The notes: generated from the sequence alone by a model not told the origin. 7,253 bases of DNA from an uncultured Verrucomicrobiales bacterium (GCA_946480965.1 CAMLMI010000238.1:1-7253), one strand, 5' to 3'; numbered from the stretch's first letter, positions 1 to 5,936 are shown. Made by a program: numbers and translations.

Positions 1-434
1 TGGCCCTGGTGATGAACTCCCGCGCCGAACTCGTCGGCGTGACCATCGGCAACGACATGAGCTCCCGCGACATCGAGGGCGAAAACCTGCTCTACCTGCC
101 CCAGGCCAAGATCTACGAACGTTCCTGTGCCCTTGGGCCGTGGATCACCACTGGCGCTACCGAAGCCGCCATCCGCGACTGGACCATCGGCGTCACCATC
201 GAACGCGGCGGCGCGCCCGTCTTCGACGGCGAGATCGGCATCAACCAGATCAAACGCTCGTTCCAGGAACTGATCGGCTGGCTCTACAAGAGCCAGAAAT
301 TCCCATTCGGCACCGTGTTGCTGACCGGCACCGGCGTCGTCCCCGGCAACGACTTCACCCTCGCCTCCGCCGATCGCGTCCGCATCCGCATTTCCGGCAT
401 CGGCGAACTGGTGAACGACGTGGCGGTGGTGTGA
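1..434 (+). CDS. Fumarylacetoacetate hydrolase (FAH) family protein, C-terminal part (5' end outside window)
   Basis: The reading frame enters at base 3 and ends at TGA 432-434, giving 143 visible residues, about half of a usual family member. Seen: GNDMSSRD near the start, the segment LPQAKIYERSCALGPW, then TGTGVVPG and a closing GIGELVNDVAVV. These match the FAH fold. The Asp in GNDMSSRD (bases 54-56) corresponds to a divalent-metal ligand, and the Lys in QAKIY lies where the family's catalytic loop is. The E-x-E metal ligands normally lie further upstream, beyond the window edge. The family hydrolyses, isomerises or dehydrates 2-oxo acids in the cytoplasm. The SSRDIEGEN...LPQAK and TGTGVVP wording is closer to the sugar-acid branch (2-dehydro-3-deoxy-D-arabinonate dehydratase-like) than to true fumarylacetoacetase, but the substrate is inferred. 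The ATG at base 12 is internal, not a start. A strong terminator follows, so this is the last gene of its transcript. Confidence 0.9.
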   Translation, partial: ALVMNSRAELVGVTIGNDMSSRDIEGENLLYLPQAKIYERSCALGPWITTGATEAAIRDWTIGVTIERGGAPVFDGEIGINQIKRSFQELIGWLYKSQKFPFGTVLLTGTGVVPGNDFTLASADRVRIRISGIGELVNDVAVV

Positions 435-480
435 GCCGCCGTGGGGCAGACTTGCAGCTTGCCGAGCCAACCATCCCTCC

Positions 481-513
481 AAGCCGCTGAATCTCCGGAT
501 CAGCGGCTTTTCT
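481..513 (+). terminator. Rho-independent terminator after the FAH-family gene
   Basis: A perfect 10-bp stem is formed by AAGCCGCTGA (481-490) and TCAGCGGCTT (500-509), with a 9-base loop. It is followed directly by a T-rich run (TTTTCTCTT from 508). It lies 47 bases after the FAH stop codon and 73 bases before the next start, so it should separate the two transcripts. The left arm is not A-rich enough to be an obvious bidirectional terminator. Confidence 0.8.
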
Positions 514-539
514 CTTGGCCTACAAACTCACGACGAGAT

Positions 540-567
540 TTCCATTCCAGGGCTTGTTCCATTCCGG
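540..567 (+). repeat. Short direct repeat upstream of the hypothetical gene at 586
   Basis: TTCCATTCC occurs at 540-548 and again at 557-565, a 17-base period. The match extends to 11 bases with one mismatch (TTCCATTCCAG against TTCCATTCCGG). The pair lies 21-46 bases before the ATG at 586, where a promoter or 5' leader would be. No clear -35/-10 pair was found here. The repeat could be an activator site or chance. Confidence 0.35.
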
Positions 568-585
568 CCTGCTCAAGCCCGTCCC

Positions 586-1482
586 ATGAAATCCCGCAGC
601 AAAACCCTTCTCGCCCGAGTCGCCGTTCTCGTCATCGCGGTCGCGGCGTTCCTCTTCTTCCGCCCAAACCCGAGCGTGGCGCCGTATCCCGTTCCGAATG
701 GATTGGACGACTTGATGCACGCAGCGAGTTCCATCCAAGCGTTGCCCGGCGGAAGCTTCGATACCGATCCGAAAACCCCGGAGGAACGCCTGTCGCTGCT
801 GGCGTCGAACGCGCCTGCGCTGGAGCTGGTCCGGACGGGATTGGCCCGGGAAATCCGCATCCCAACGACCAATGATCTGACCAGCTCGTTGGCCCTCGAC
901 CAAGCCGCCGCATTGAAACGTGTCGCCCGTCTGGTCGCGATCGAATCGCGCTCCGCGAGGGACCGTGGAGACGCAACGAATGCGCTCGGCTCGGCACTCA
1001 CCCTGTTCGATCTTTCGAACCACGGAACGAAGGGCGGATTGGTGATCCACGGTCTCGTGGGCGTGGCCATTCGCAGCATGGCCTGCCGGGCGATGGAAGA
1101 TGTGCTCGGCTTGGAGAACGCTGCCGTTTGCCGGATGGCCGCCCAGTCCATGTTCGAAAAAGCCACCAATGCCCCGACCGCCGCTGATTACCTCGCCAGC
1201 GAAAGGGAGTGGCGCCGCACTCTGCCTTTTGGAATGCGGCTGGGCGGCCATCTGTCGGAACTGATGAATGGAAGCGTCCGCAAGAGCGAAGAAAAGTTCG
1301 TCCAACGCGTCGATCAACAGCGCCAGACCGAGGCCGTCCTGCTTCGCGAGCTCGCCACCATCGCCTTCCGCCTGGAACACGGCCGCGACGCCACGAACTG
1401 GAACGAACTGGTGCCGGCTTATCTGCCGGAGATCCCCCGCAACGCCACGAACAATACGCCGTTGCCTTTGGGTGGGCCCTAG
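586..1482 (+). CDS. Hypothetical membrane-anchored protein, PVC-type
   Basis: The product is 298 residues. A basic start (MKSRSK) is followed by one hydrophobic segment at about residues 8-25 and then FRPNPS, so this is probably an N-terminal anchor or uncleaved signal, with the rest outside the cytoplasm. The remainder is mainly helical. It contains PVPNGLDDLMHAA (35-47), a LASNAPALELVRTGL stretch (72-86), and near the end RLEHGRDATNWNELVPAYLPEIPR (262-285). I recall similar proteins with PNGYDDL near the start and LVPxYLPxxPxDPF near the end from Planctomycetes and Verrucomicrobia, all without known function. Here the usual DPFxGxPL-type ending is replaced by NATNNTPLPLGGP and a stop, so the C-terminus may be shortened. 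No Shine-Dalgarno sequence precedes the ATG. This start is chosen because it begins the anchor segment. The gene is isolated: a terminator lies upstream and a convergent gene downstream. Confidence 0.8.
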   Translation: MKSRSKTLLARVAVLVIAVAAFLFFRPNPSVAPYPVPNGLDDLMHAASSIQALPGGSFDTDPKTPEERLSLLASNAPALELVRTGLAREIRIPTTNDLTSSLALDQAAALKRVARLVAIESRSARDRGDATNALGSALTLFDLSNHGTKGGLVIHGLVGVAIRSMACRAMEDVLGLENAAVCRMAAQSMFEKATNAPTAADYLASEREWRRTLPFGMRLGGHLSELMNGSVRKSEEKFVQRVDQQRQTEAVLLRELATIAFRLEHGRDATNWNELVPAYLPEIPRNATNNTPLPLGGP

Positions 1483-1484
1483 AT

Positions 1485-1520
1485 GGAACGGAGAGCGGAC
1501 GGTCACGCCCGCGTTCCTTT
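1485..1520 (+). terminator. Possible weak terminator between convergent genes
   Basis: GGAAC (1485-1489) can pair with GTTCC (1513-1517), and GCGG (1495-1498) with CCGC (1509-1512). This gives a 9-bp stem with a 5-base bulge on the left and a 10-base loop. A partly T-rich stretch (TTTGGTTTCTCTTT) follows on the plus strand. It sits just after the stop of the 586-1482 gene in the 47-base gap before the convergent gene. The bulge and interrupted T run make it weak. It lacks a T run on the minus strand. Confidence 0.3.
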
Positions 1521-1529
1521 GGTTTCTCT

Positions 1530-2789
1530 TTACGACTCGGTGTCCCGGCGACGGCGGAACTCCTCCATGAGCCGCAGGATCTCCTCGCGGATTTCGAAGA
1601 GCTCGTTGCGCAGCCAGCCGACGGTTTCGGGCTCGATCTGCCCGCGTTCGGCGACGTGCCGAAGGGCGGCCTGGGAACGGTGCAGCGGATCGAGGGCGCG
1701 CTTCAGATACGCCACGGTGAAGGCCAGTCCCGCGAGGGGCCGTCCGTAGGCCAGTCCGTTCAGGGCCCCGGCCAGCTTGGCCCCGAGCGTGGTGACGCCG
1801 GACATGAGGGCGATGAGTTGCCCGTCGTCTTCCCCGGCGGGGGCGGCGGCATCCACGAGATCGATCATCCGCAGGGTGACGCGGTGGGCGCGGTGCGCCA
1901 AGGGGTGGCGGATGACGTCGTTGTCCACGCGGATCCAGTCCACGCCCTCGGTGGCGGGATCGGGCTGGGGATCGGCCAGGTCCTCGACCTCCTCGCCGGA
2001 GAGCGCCGCCGGGCCGGATTCGTCCGTCCCGGCGGGAGCCTCCGGATCGTCGTCGGGGGCGGCTTCCTCCAGGGTTTCGGCCAGGGTGTCCCAGCCCATT
2101 TCGCGGGCGATGCGCTGTTCGGCCTCGGGGCTGTCGCCGTATTTCTCCAGCAGCTCGACATACTTGTCGGTGATGGCGTCGCTCTCCCGCATGGATTTCT
2201 CGAAGTCGAACTCGTCCCACTCCTCCAGGTTCTCGGGGCCTTCGTGGCGGGCGGCCTCGACGGCGTCGGTGAGCTTGCCGAGGAAGCCGGTGAAGCCGCT
2301 GGCGGCCTCCTGGGCGCGCTGCTGTTCCTCCTCCGGCGTGAGGCGCCATTCGGGATCGGAGACGGCCAGGCGGAAGCCGGTCCCCTCGATGACCACGCGG
2401 CCGTTGGCCTCGCTGAACCATTCGAGGTAGAGGCAATTGGCCAGGTGTTCCGGCGGCTTCTCGCCGCGCTGCATCATCTCGTAGGCCTGGTCGAAGGGGA
2501 CGTTGAAGACGCGGACCTTCCGCGAAGCCGTCATGTCGCCGACGCTGCCGAGCTGCACGGGGGCGAGGCGTTCGGCGGAGGGACCGACGGCGGAGGTATC
2601 GGGATTGGTGAAGGTGAGCAGGCAACCGGCGAGATCCGCCTGGGCATTGCCCCGGAGCTGGAGAAGGACGGGCTCGGACCGGCCGTGGAGCCAGAGCCGT
2701 CCGCGGACGACGCCTTTCTCCCGGTTGTCGATCTCCCCGCGGACCACGGATTCGTGTATGCGGAAAGCCATCGCCCTTTGGGCTACCAT
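1530..2789 (-). CDS. Uncharacterised protein: strand-rich N-terminal domain, acidic linker, helical C-terminal domain
   Basis: The product is 419 residues from the ATG at 2789. I do not recognise a function. Residues 7-148 look strand-rich, with HESVVRGEIDNREKGVVRG (12-30), GRLWLHGRSEPVLLQLRGN (30-48), the motif VGDMTASRKVRVFNVP (83-98) and CLYLEWFSEANGRVVIEGTGF (119-139). Residues 150-285 are Glu/Asp-rich and low in complexity at 240-282. Residues 290-415 are helical and end in a charged amphipathic helix (RNELFEIREEILRLMEEFRRRR). There is no signal peptide and no clear membrane segment, so it is probably cytoplasmic. The start at 2789 has GGAG 8 bases upstream. An alternative ATG at 2771 (MAFRIHES, 413 residues) begins nearer the conserved-looking part but has only AAAGGG 2 bases away. 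The open frame continues to 2939, but that part reads like intergenic sequence. I recall similar hypothetical proteins in Verrucomicrobia. The gene stands alone, divergent from the glutaredoxin gene. Confidence 0.85.
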   Translation of the reverse strand: MVAQRAMAFRIHESVVRGEIDNREKGVVRGRLWLHGRSEPVLLQLRGNAQADLAGCLLTFTNPDTSAVGPSAERLAPVQLGSVGDMTASRKVRVFNVPFDQAYEMMQRGEKPPEHLANCLYLEWFSEANGRVVIEGTGFRLAVSDPEWRLTPEEEQQRAQEAASGFTGFLGKLTDAVEAARHEGPENLEEWDEFDFEKSMRESDAITDKYVELLEKYGDSPEAEQRIAREMGWDTLAETLEEAAPDDDPEAPAGTDESGPAALSGEEVEDLADPQPDPATEGVDWIRVDNDVIRHPLAHRAHRVTLRMIDLVDAAAPAGEDDGQLIALMSGVTTLGAKLAGALNGLAYGRPLAGLAFTVAYLKRALDPLHRSQAALRHVAERGQIEPETVGWLRNELFEIREEILRLMEEFRRRRDTES

Positions 2790-3040
2790 GTCCGGCGCTC
2801 CGTCGTCAGCAATTTGATTTGGGCCGAGCCGCCATGGCGCAAGCCGCCGGCTTTCCGTGCTGCAAGCGTCCTGGTTGCCGGAGCGCCGACATGATGTCGG
2901 CGAGGACGCCCCTTCGATCCGACACGGCTCCGCAAGCACGACGCCTGCGACCCGGGCCGACAGGACGCCGGCACCACAACGGCTCGACGCGCGCCGAAGC
3001 TCGGATACGTTCCGCCTGCAACGACGACTAAACTGTTCTC
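2790..3040. other. Divergent intergenic region, rich in inverted and repeated words
   Basis: This 251-base gap separates the minus-strand gene starting at 2789 from the glutaredoxin gene starting at 3041, so it must hold the upstream signals of both. I see no convincing sigma70-type promoter in either direction; TAAACT at 3029-3034 is the best -10-like word for the plus strand but lacks a good -35. The gap holds a 19-bp palindrome (2884-2902), a 10-bp palindrome CGCCATGGCG (2830-2839), a small hairpin AAGCC/GGCTT (2841-2853), and AGGACGCC twice (2903-2910 and 2962-2969) plus its inverse GCGTCCT (2867-2873). Short open frames here look like chance products of GC-rich DNA. The texture resembles a decayed dispersed intergenic repeat. 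Confidence 0.6.
2884..2902. promoter_or_regulatory. 19-bp near-perfect palindrome, candidate operator or repeat core
   Basis: CGCCGACAT and ATGTCGGCG are exact 9-base inverted arms around a single central G. An outer pair, GCGTCCT (2867-2873) and AGGACGC (2903-2909), extends the symmetry, with a 10-base insertion on the left side. The centre lies 104 bases upstream of the 2789 start and 148 bases upstream of the glutaredoxin start. Arms this long suggest a dimeric regulator site. A cruciform-forming repeat unit such as a REP element is equally possible. No T run follows, so it is not a terminator. Confidence 0.45.
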
Positions 3041-3295
3041 ATGCGACCGAAGATTTTCCGCCTGTTCCTCAAACCCCGCTGTCCCTGGTGCGTGGAAGCC
3101 CGCGAGTGGCTCGACGCCCGGAGCTATGCCTACGAGCCCTTCGACGTGACGAACGACGAGGCGGCGCGGCGGGAGATGGTCACCCTGACCGGCCAGTCCA
3201 AGGCGCCGAGCGCCGAGATCGACGGGCACGTGCTGGCGGACTTCGGCGCGGACGAGTTGGAAGCCTTCCTGCGGGAACACGGCTACTCGGTCTGA
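3041..3295 (+). CDS. Glutaredoxin-like protein with CPWC active site
   Basis: The product is 84 residues, the normal size of a monothiol/dithiol glutaredoxin domain. Seen: a first strand KIFRLFLKPR, then the redox motif CPWC at residues 14-17, then helix VEAREWLDARS, a second strand YEPFDVTND, and the segment QSKAPSAEIDGHVLADFG, in which Pro56 is at the place of the family's cis-proline. The helix DELEAFLREHG closes the fold. Family role: reduction of protein disulfides or glutathionylated thiols in the cytoplasm. The partner is unknown. CPWC differs from the classical CPYC but keeps both cysteines, so a dithiol mechanism is possible. The usual TVPxVFI wording around the cis-proline is altered to KAPSAEI, so glutathione use is uncertain. 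No Shine-Dalgarno sequence precedes the ATG. The CLC transporter gene follows 70 bases downstream in the same direction, so the two may be cotranscribed. Confidence 0.88.
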   Translation: MRPKIFRLFLKPRCPWCVEAREWLDARSYAYEPFDVTNDEAARREMVTLTGQSKAPSAEIDGHVLADFGADELEAFLREHGYSV

Positions 3296-3297
3296 TA

Positions 3298-3316
3298 TCC
3301 GGACACCTGTGCCGGA
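3298..3316 (+). repeat. Inverted repeat immediately after the glutaredoxin stop
   Basis: TCCGG (3298-3302) pairs with CCGGA (3312-3316). Inside, CAC (3304-3306) can pair with GTG (3309-3311) if one A bulges. It begins 3 bases after the glutaredoxin TGA. There is no T run after it, so it is not a standard terminator. It could protect the 3' end of the upstream message or be chance in GC-rich DNA. Confidence 0.3.
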
Positions 3317-3334
3317 CCTCGCCGGGCTTGGCTC

Positions 3335-3351
3335 GGGCGGGGACTCCGCCC
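3335..3351 (+). repeat. GC-rich hairpin in the leader of the CLC gene
   Basis: GGGCGG (3335-3340) and CCGCCC (3346-3351) form a 6-bp GC stem with a 5-base loop, GGACT. It ends 14 bases before the ATG at 3366, at or just upstream of where a ribosome binding site would be, and no such site is otherwise visible. It could modulate translation of the transporter or be part of a dispersed repeat. Confidence 0.3.
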
Positions 3352-3365
3352 ACACTCGGTCCGCG

Positions 3366-5081
3366 ATGCAGACGTTGCGCGACGCGCTGGCCCGCCTCCC
3401 CCGACAAACCCGCACGGTTCTCGTCACCCTCGTGGTCGGCCTCGGGGCCGGCGGCATCGCGGTGGCCTTCCACGTGGCGCTGGGCGCGGTCTTCCAGGCC
3501 ACGCTGGTCCGCCTGTCGGAACAGGGGACGGCGCGGTTCGTCCTCGGGAGCTTCTTCCTGCTCGCCAGCACCTCGGTCATCGCGGGCTGCCTGCTGCACT
3601 TGTTCTGCAAGGAGGCGGCGGGCAGCGGCATTCCCCAGTTGAAGGCCGCGTTCTGGAAGAATTTCGGCCACGTGCCGTTCCGCGTGGTCTGGGTGAAGTT
3701 CCTCGCGGCCGTGATCCAGGTGGGCGGCGGCAGCAGCCTGGGCCGGGAAGGCCCCACGGTGCAGATCGCTGGGGCGACGGGGTCCAACATCGCCGGGCTG
3801 GCCGGGGAACCGAAGCAGCAGCGGCGGCTCGGCGCTGCGGCCGGAGCGGCGGCGGGCCTGGCGGCGGCGTTCAACACCCCGCTGGCCGCCGTGACCTTCG
3901 TGCTGGAGGAGCTGATCGGCGATTTGAACAGCCGCCTGCTCGGCGGCGTGCTCCTGGCGGCGGTGGTGGGCGCGCTCGTGGCGCACGGGCTCCTCGGTCC
4001 GCAGCCCGCCTTCACGCTGACCACAGTGCCCGACCCCGACTGGTGGGCCTATACGCTCGTGCCGCTGGTCGCGGCGGCCGCCGCCCTGGTCGGCGTGGCC
4101 TTCCAGCGCGCCGCCTTGTGGCTCCGGCTCCGGGCGCGCGGCTGGGAGAAGATCCCCGTCTTCCTGCGGCCCGCCCTCGGCGCGATGGTCTGCTGGGCGC
4201 TGGGCGTCGCGGTCTTCCTCGGGACGCGGCGGCTGGGCGTCTTCGGCCTCGGCTACGAGGATCTCTCGGCCGCCCTGGCGGGCAACATGCCTTGGAAGAT
4301 CGCCCTCGTGCTGCTGGCCGCCAAGCTCCTCGCGACGGTCGCCTGCTACGGCACCGGCGGCGTTGGTGGCGTCTTCGCGCCCACGCTCTTCTTCGGCGCG
4401 ATGACCGGCCTGGGCGTCGCGGGCCTGGTGCAATGGCTCGTGCCCGCGCTGGACGTGGACCTGGCGCTCATGGCCATCGTGGGCATGAGCGCGACGCTCG
4501 GCGCGGTGGTGCGCGCCCCGGTCACGAGCATCCTCATCGTCTTCGAGATGACCCACCAGTTCGCCCTCGTGCCGCCCCTGATGATCACCGCCCTCGTCAG
4601 CCAGGCGATCAGCCGGCGGATGCAGAAGCACAACCTCTACGACGAGCTGCTCGCGCAGGACGGCCACGAACTGGACCGTTTCACCCCGCCGCGCGACCTG
4701 AAGTCCTGGCAGGCCCAGCCCGTCTCGCGCTTGGCCACGAAGAATGTCGTCTGCGCCGCCTCGCTCGACCCGGCCGAGCTCAAGCAGCTCCTTCTCCGCC
4801 ATCCCTACGGACGATTCCCCCATCTGTCCGACGGCCGGCTCGCCGGAATCCTCCGCCGCGAGGACATCGAGGAGGCGCTGAAGGAAGGAACCGCTCCGCC
4901 CGTGCTCCGGGCCACCACCGGTCGGCCGGACATCTCCCTGCGCGCCGCCGAAGCGCTGCTCGTCGAGGACGAAACCGGCGCGCTCGTCCTCCAGTCCGCG
5001 CCCGAGGGGCCGGTGGAGGGACTGCTCACCCTCCACGACGTGCTCCGCGCGGAACAGGCCGCCGCCGACCGCGGCGATTGA
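3366..5081 (+). CDS. CLC-family chloride channel/transporter (probable Cl-/H+ antiporter) with CBS-like C-terminus
   Basis: The product is 571 residues from the ATG at 3366. Hydrophobic helices fill about residues 18-420. All three anion-pathway signatures are present: GSGIPQ (86-91, with the central Ser87), GREGP (126-130) and GVFAP (335-339). Tyr425, in HNLYDELL, matches the pore tyrosine of the E. coli protein. The external gating glutamate is Glu128. FNTPLAAVTFVLEE (169-182) carries Glu182, equivalent to the internal proton glutamate of ClC-ec1 (E203). Having both predicts coupled chloride/proton exchange rather than a passive channel. The part after residue 450 resembles a CBS pair (SRLATKNVVCAASLDPAELKQLL..., RLAGILRREDIEEAL, GLLTLHDVLRAEQ), a regulatory module that often binds adenine nucleotides. 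A GTG at 3309 would add 19 hydrophilic residues with no visible benefit, so the ATG just before the first helix region is preferred. It acts as an inner-membrane dimer in known members. Confidence 0.93.
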   Translation: MQTLRDALARLPRQTRTVLVTLVVGLGAGGIAVAFHVALGAVFQATLVRLSEQGTARFVLGSFFLLASTSVIAGCLLHLFCKEAAGSGIPQLKAAFWKNFGHVPFRVVWVKFLAAVIQVGGGSSLGREGPTVQIAGATGSNIAGLAGEPKQQRRLGAAAGAAAGLAAAFNTPLAAVTFVLEELIGDLNSRLLGGVLLAAVVGALVAHGLLGPQPAFTLTTVPDPDWWAYTLVPLVAAAAALVGVAFQRAALWLRLRARGWEKIPVFLRPALGAMVCWALGVAVFLGTRRLGVFGLGYEDLSAALAGNMPWKIALVLLAAKLLATVACYGTGGVGGVFAPTLFFGAMTGLGVAGLVQWLVPALDVDLALMAIVGMSATLGAVVRAPVTSILIVFEMTHQFALVPPLMITALVSQAISRRMQKHNLYDELLAQDGHELDRFTPPRDLKSWQAQPVSRLATKNVVCAASLDPAELKQLLLRHPYGRFPHLSDGRLAGILRREDIEEALKEGTAPPVLRATTGRPDISLRAAEALLVEDETGALVLQSAPEGPVEGLLTLHDVLRAEQAAADRGD

Positions 5082-5132
5082 ACCCCGCCCGCCCTTGCGC
5101 GGCGGCTCCGGCTGGCCCACCTGTTTGGCGTC

Positions 5133-5936
5133 ATGAACGAATCCACGCCCGCCCTCGATGCCGTGCAGCAGGCCGCCGCCGACCAGTTCTCCCGCCAGAG
5201 CCACCGTTACGGCCAGGGCCACATCCTGGAACAAACCGGCGACATCCGCGCCGCGCTGCCCTTTCTGCGCCTTCCCCCGGTGGCCGACGTCCTGGATGTC
5301 GCCACCGGTGGAGGCCACACCGGGCTGTTCTTCGCCGAGCGCGGCCACCGCGTCACCCTGGGCGACCTCTCGCGGGCCATGCTGGAGCGCGCCTCCGCGC
5401 TCGCCGCCTCGCGCGGTCTGACCGTCTCGACAAAACAGCACGCCGCCGAAGCCATCCCGGAACCGGACGCCTCCTTCGACCTCGTCACCTGTCGCGTCGC
5501 TCCGCACCACTTCAGCTCCCCGGCCAGGTTCGTGCGCGAAGCCGCGCGCGTGCTGCGGCCCGGCGGCCACTTCCTCCTGATCGACGGCTCAATTCCCGAC
5601 GGCGAACCAGAGGCCGAGGAATGGCTGCACGAAGTGGAGAAGTTGCGCGATCCCAGCCACGCCCGCTTCCTCTCGCCCGCCGCATGGAAGGAGCTCTGCG
5701 ACGCCGCCCAACTGGAGGTCGTCCACTGCGGCCTGTCCCCGCGCCAGCAACCGGACCTGGAATGGTATTTCGAGACCGCCGCCACGCCTCCGGCCAACCG
5801 GGCCCGCGTGCGAGAACTCGTCGCCGCCGCTTCGCCCCATGTCCGCGAAGTGTTCCAGCTCGGCGTCGAGGAAGGGCGGATCGTCTGGTGGTGGCCGATG
5901 GTCACGCTCGTGGCACGCAAACCGGTCGCGGCCTAG
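5133..5936 (+). CDS. Class I SAM-dependent methyltransferase (Methyltransf_11/UbiE-like)
   Basis: The product is 267 residues. The Rossmann-type SAM-binding core is clear: motif I VLDVATGGGHTG (53-64), the acidic residue after strand 2 in VTLGDLS (Asp78), FDLVTCRVAPHHF (115-127) for strand 4, and LRPGGHFLLID (141-151) for strand 5. The later EVEKLRDPSHARFLS (167-181) resembles the UbiE/YcgJ-like small-molecule methyltransferases as I recall them. The C-terminal 70 residues, with LEWYFETAATPP and a WWWP stretch, probably form the substrate lid. The acceptor cannot be read from the sequence; UbiE-like members act on quinones, sterols, arsenite or other small molecules. There is no cysteine triplet typical of arsenite methyltransferases. 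The start has no Shine-Dalgarno sequence; it is chosen because the usual N-terminal helix (AAADQFSRQSHRYGQ) follows. It lies 51 bases after the CLC stop, so cotranscription is possible, and ends 21 bases from the convergent recN. Confidence 0.9.
   Translation: MNESTPALDAVQQAAADQFSRQSHRYGQGHILEQTGDIRAALPFLRLPPVADVLDVATGGGHTGLFFAERGHRVTLGDLSRAMLERASALAASRGLTVSTKQHAAEAIPEPDASFDLVTCRVAPHHFSSPARFVREAARVLRPGGHFLLIDGSIPDGEPEAEEWLHEVEKLRDPSHARFLSPAAWKELCDAAQLEVVHCGLSPRQQPDLEWYFETAATPPANRARVRELVAAASPHVREVFQLGVEEGRIVWWWPMVTLVARKPVAA

Noticed and set aside
520..2625. Minus-strand open frame of about 701 codons spanning the hypothetical gene and part of the acidic-linker gene
   Set aside because: It crosses the terminator and overlaps two better genes in other frames. 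The translation is dominated by Arg/Gly/Pro, typical of an off-frame reading.
1209..2894. Plus-strand open frame of about 561 codons opposite the acidic-linker protein
   Set aside because: Gly-rich translation with no recognisable motif. The minus-strand frame has sensible domain composition and a GGAG before its start.
2790..2939. N-terminal extension of the minus-strand gene to 2939
   Set aside because: It would place the palindrome inside coding sequence. Its translation is Ser/Arg/Pro-rich without conserved-looking pattern, and the ATG at 2789 has a good GGAG.
2790..3040. CRISPR-like or tandem repeat array in the divergent gap
   Set aside because: The repeated words are 7-8 bases at irregular spacing; there are no regular repeat-spacer units.
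3180..5570. Very long minus-strand open frame (about 796 codons) opposite the CLC and methyltransferase genes
   Set aside because: It is antisense to two clearly recognisable proteins, and its translation is Gly/Arg/Glu/His-rich with no motif. Long antisense frames are expected in high-GC coding DNA.
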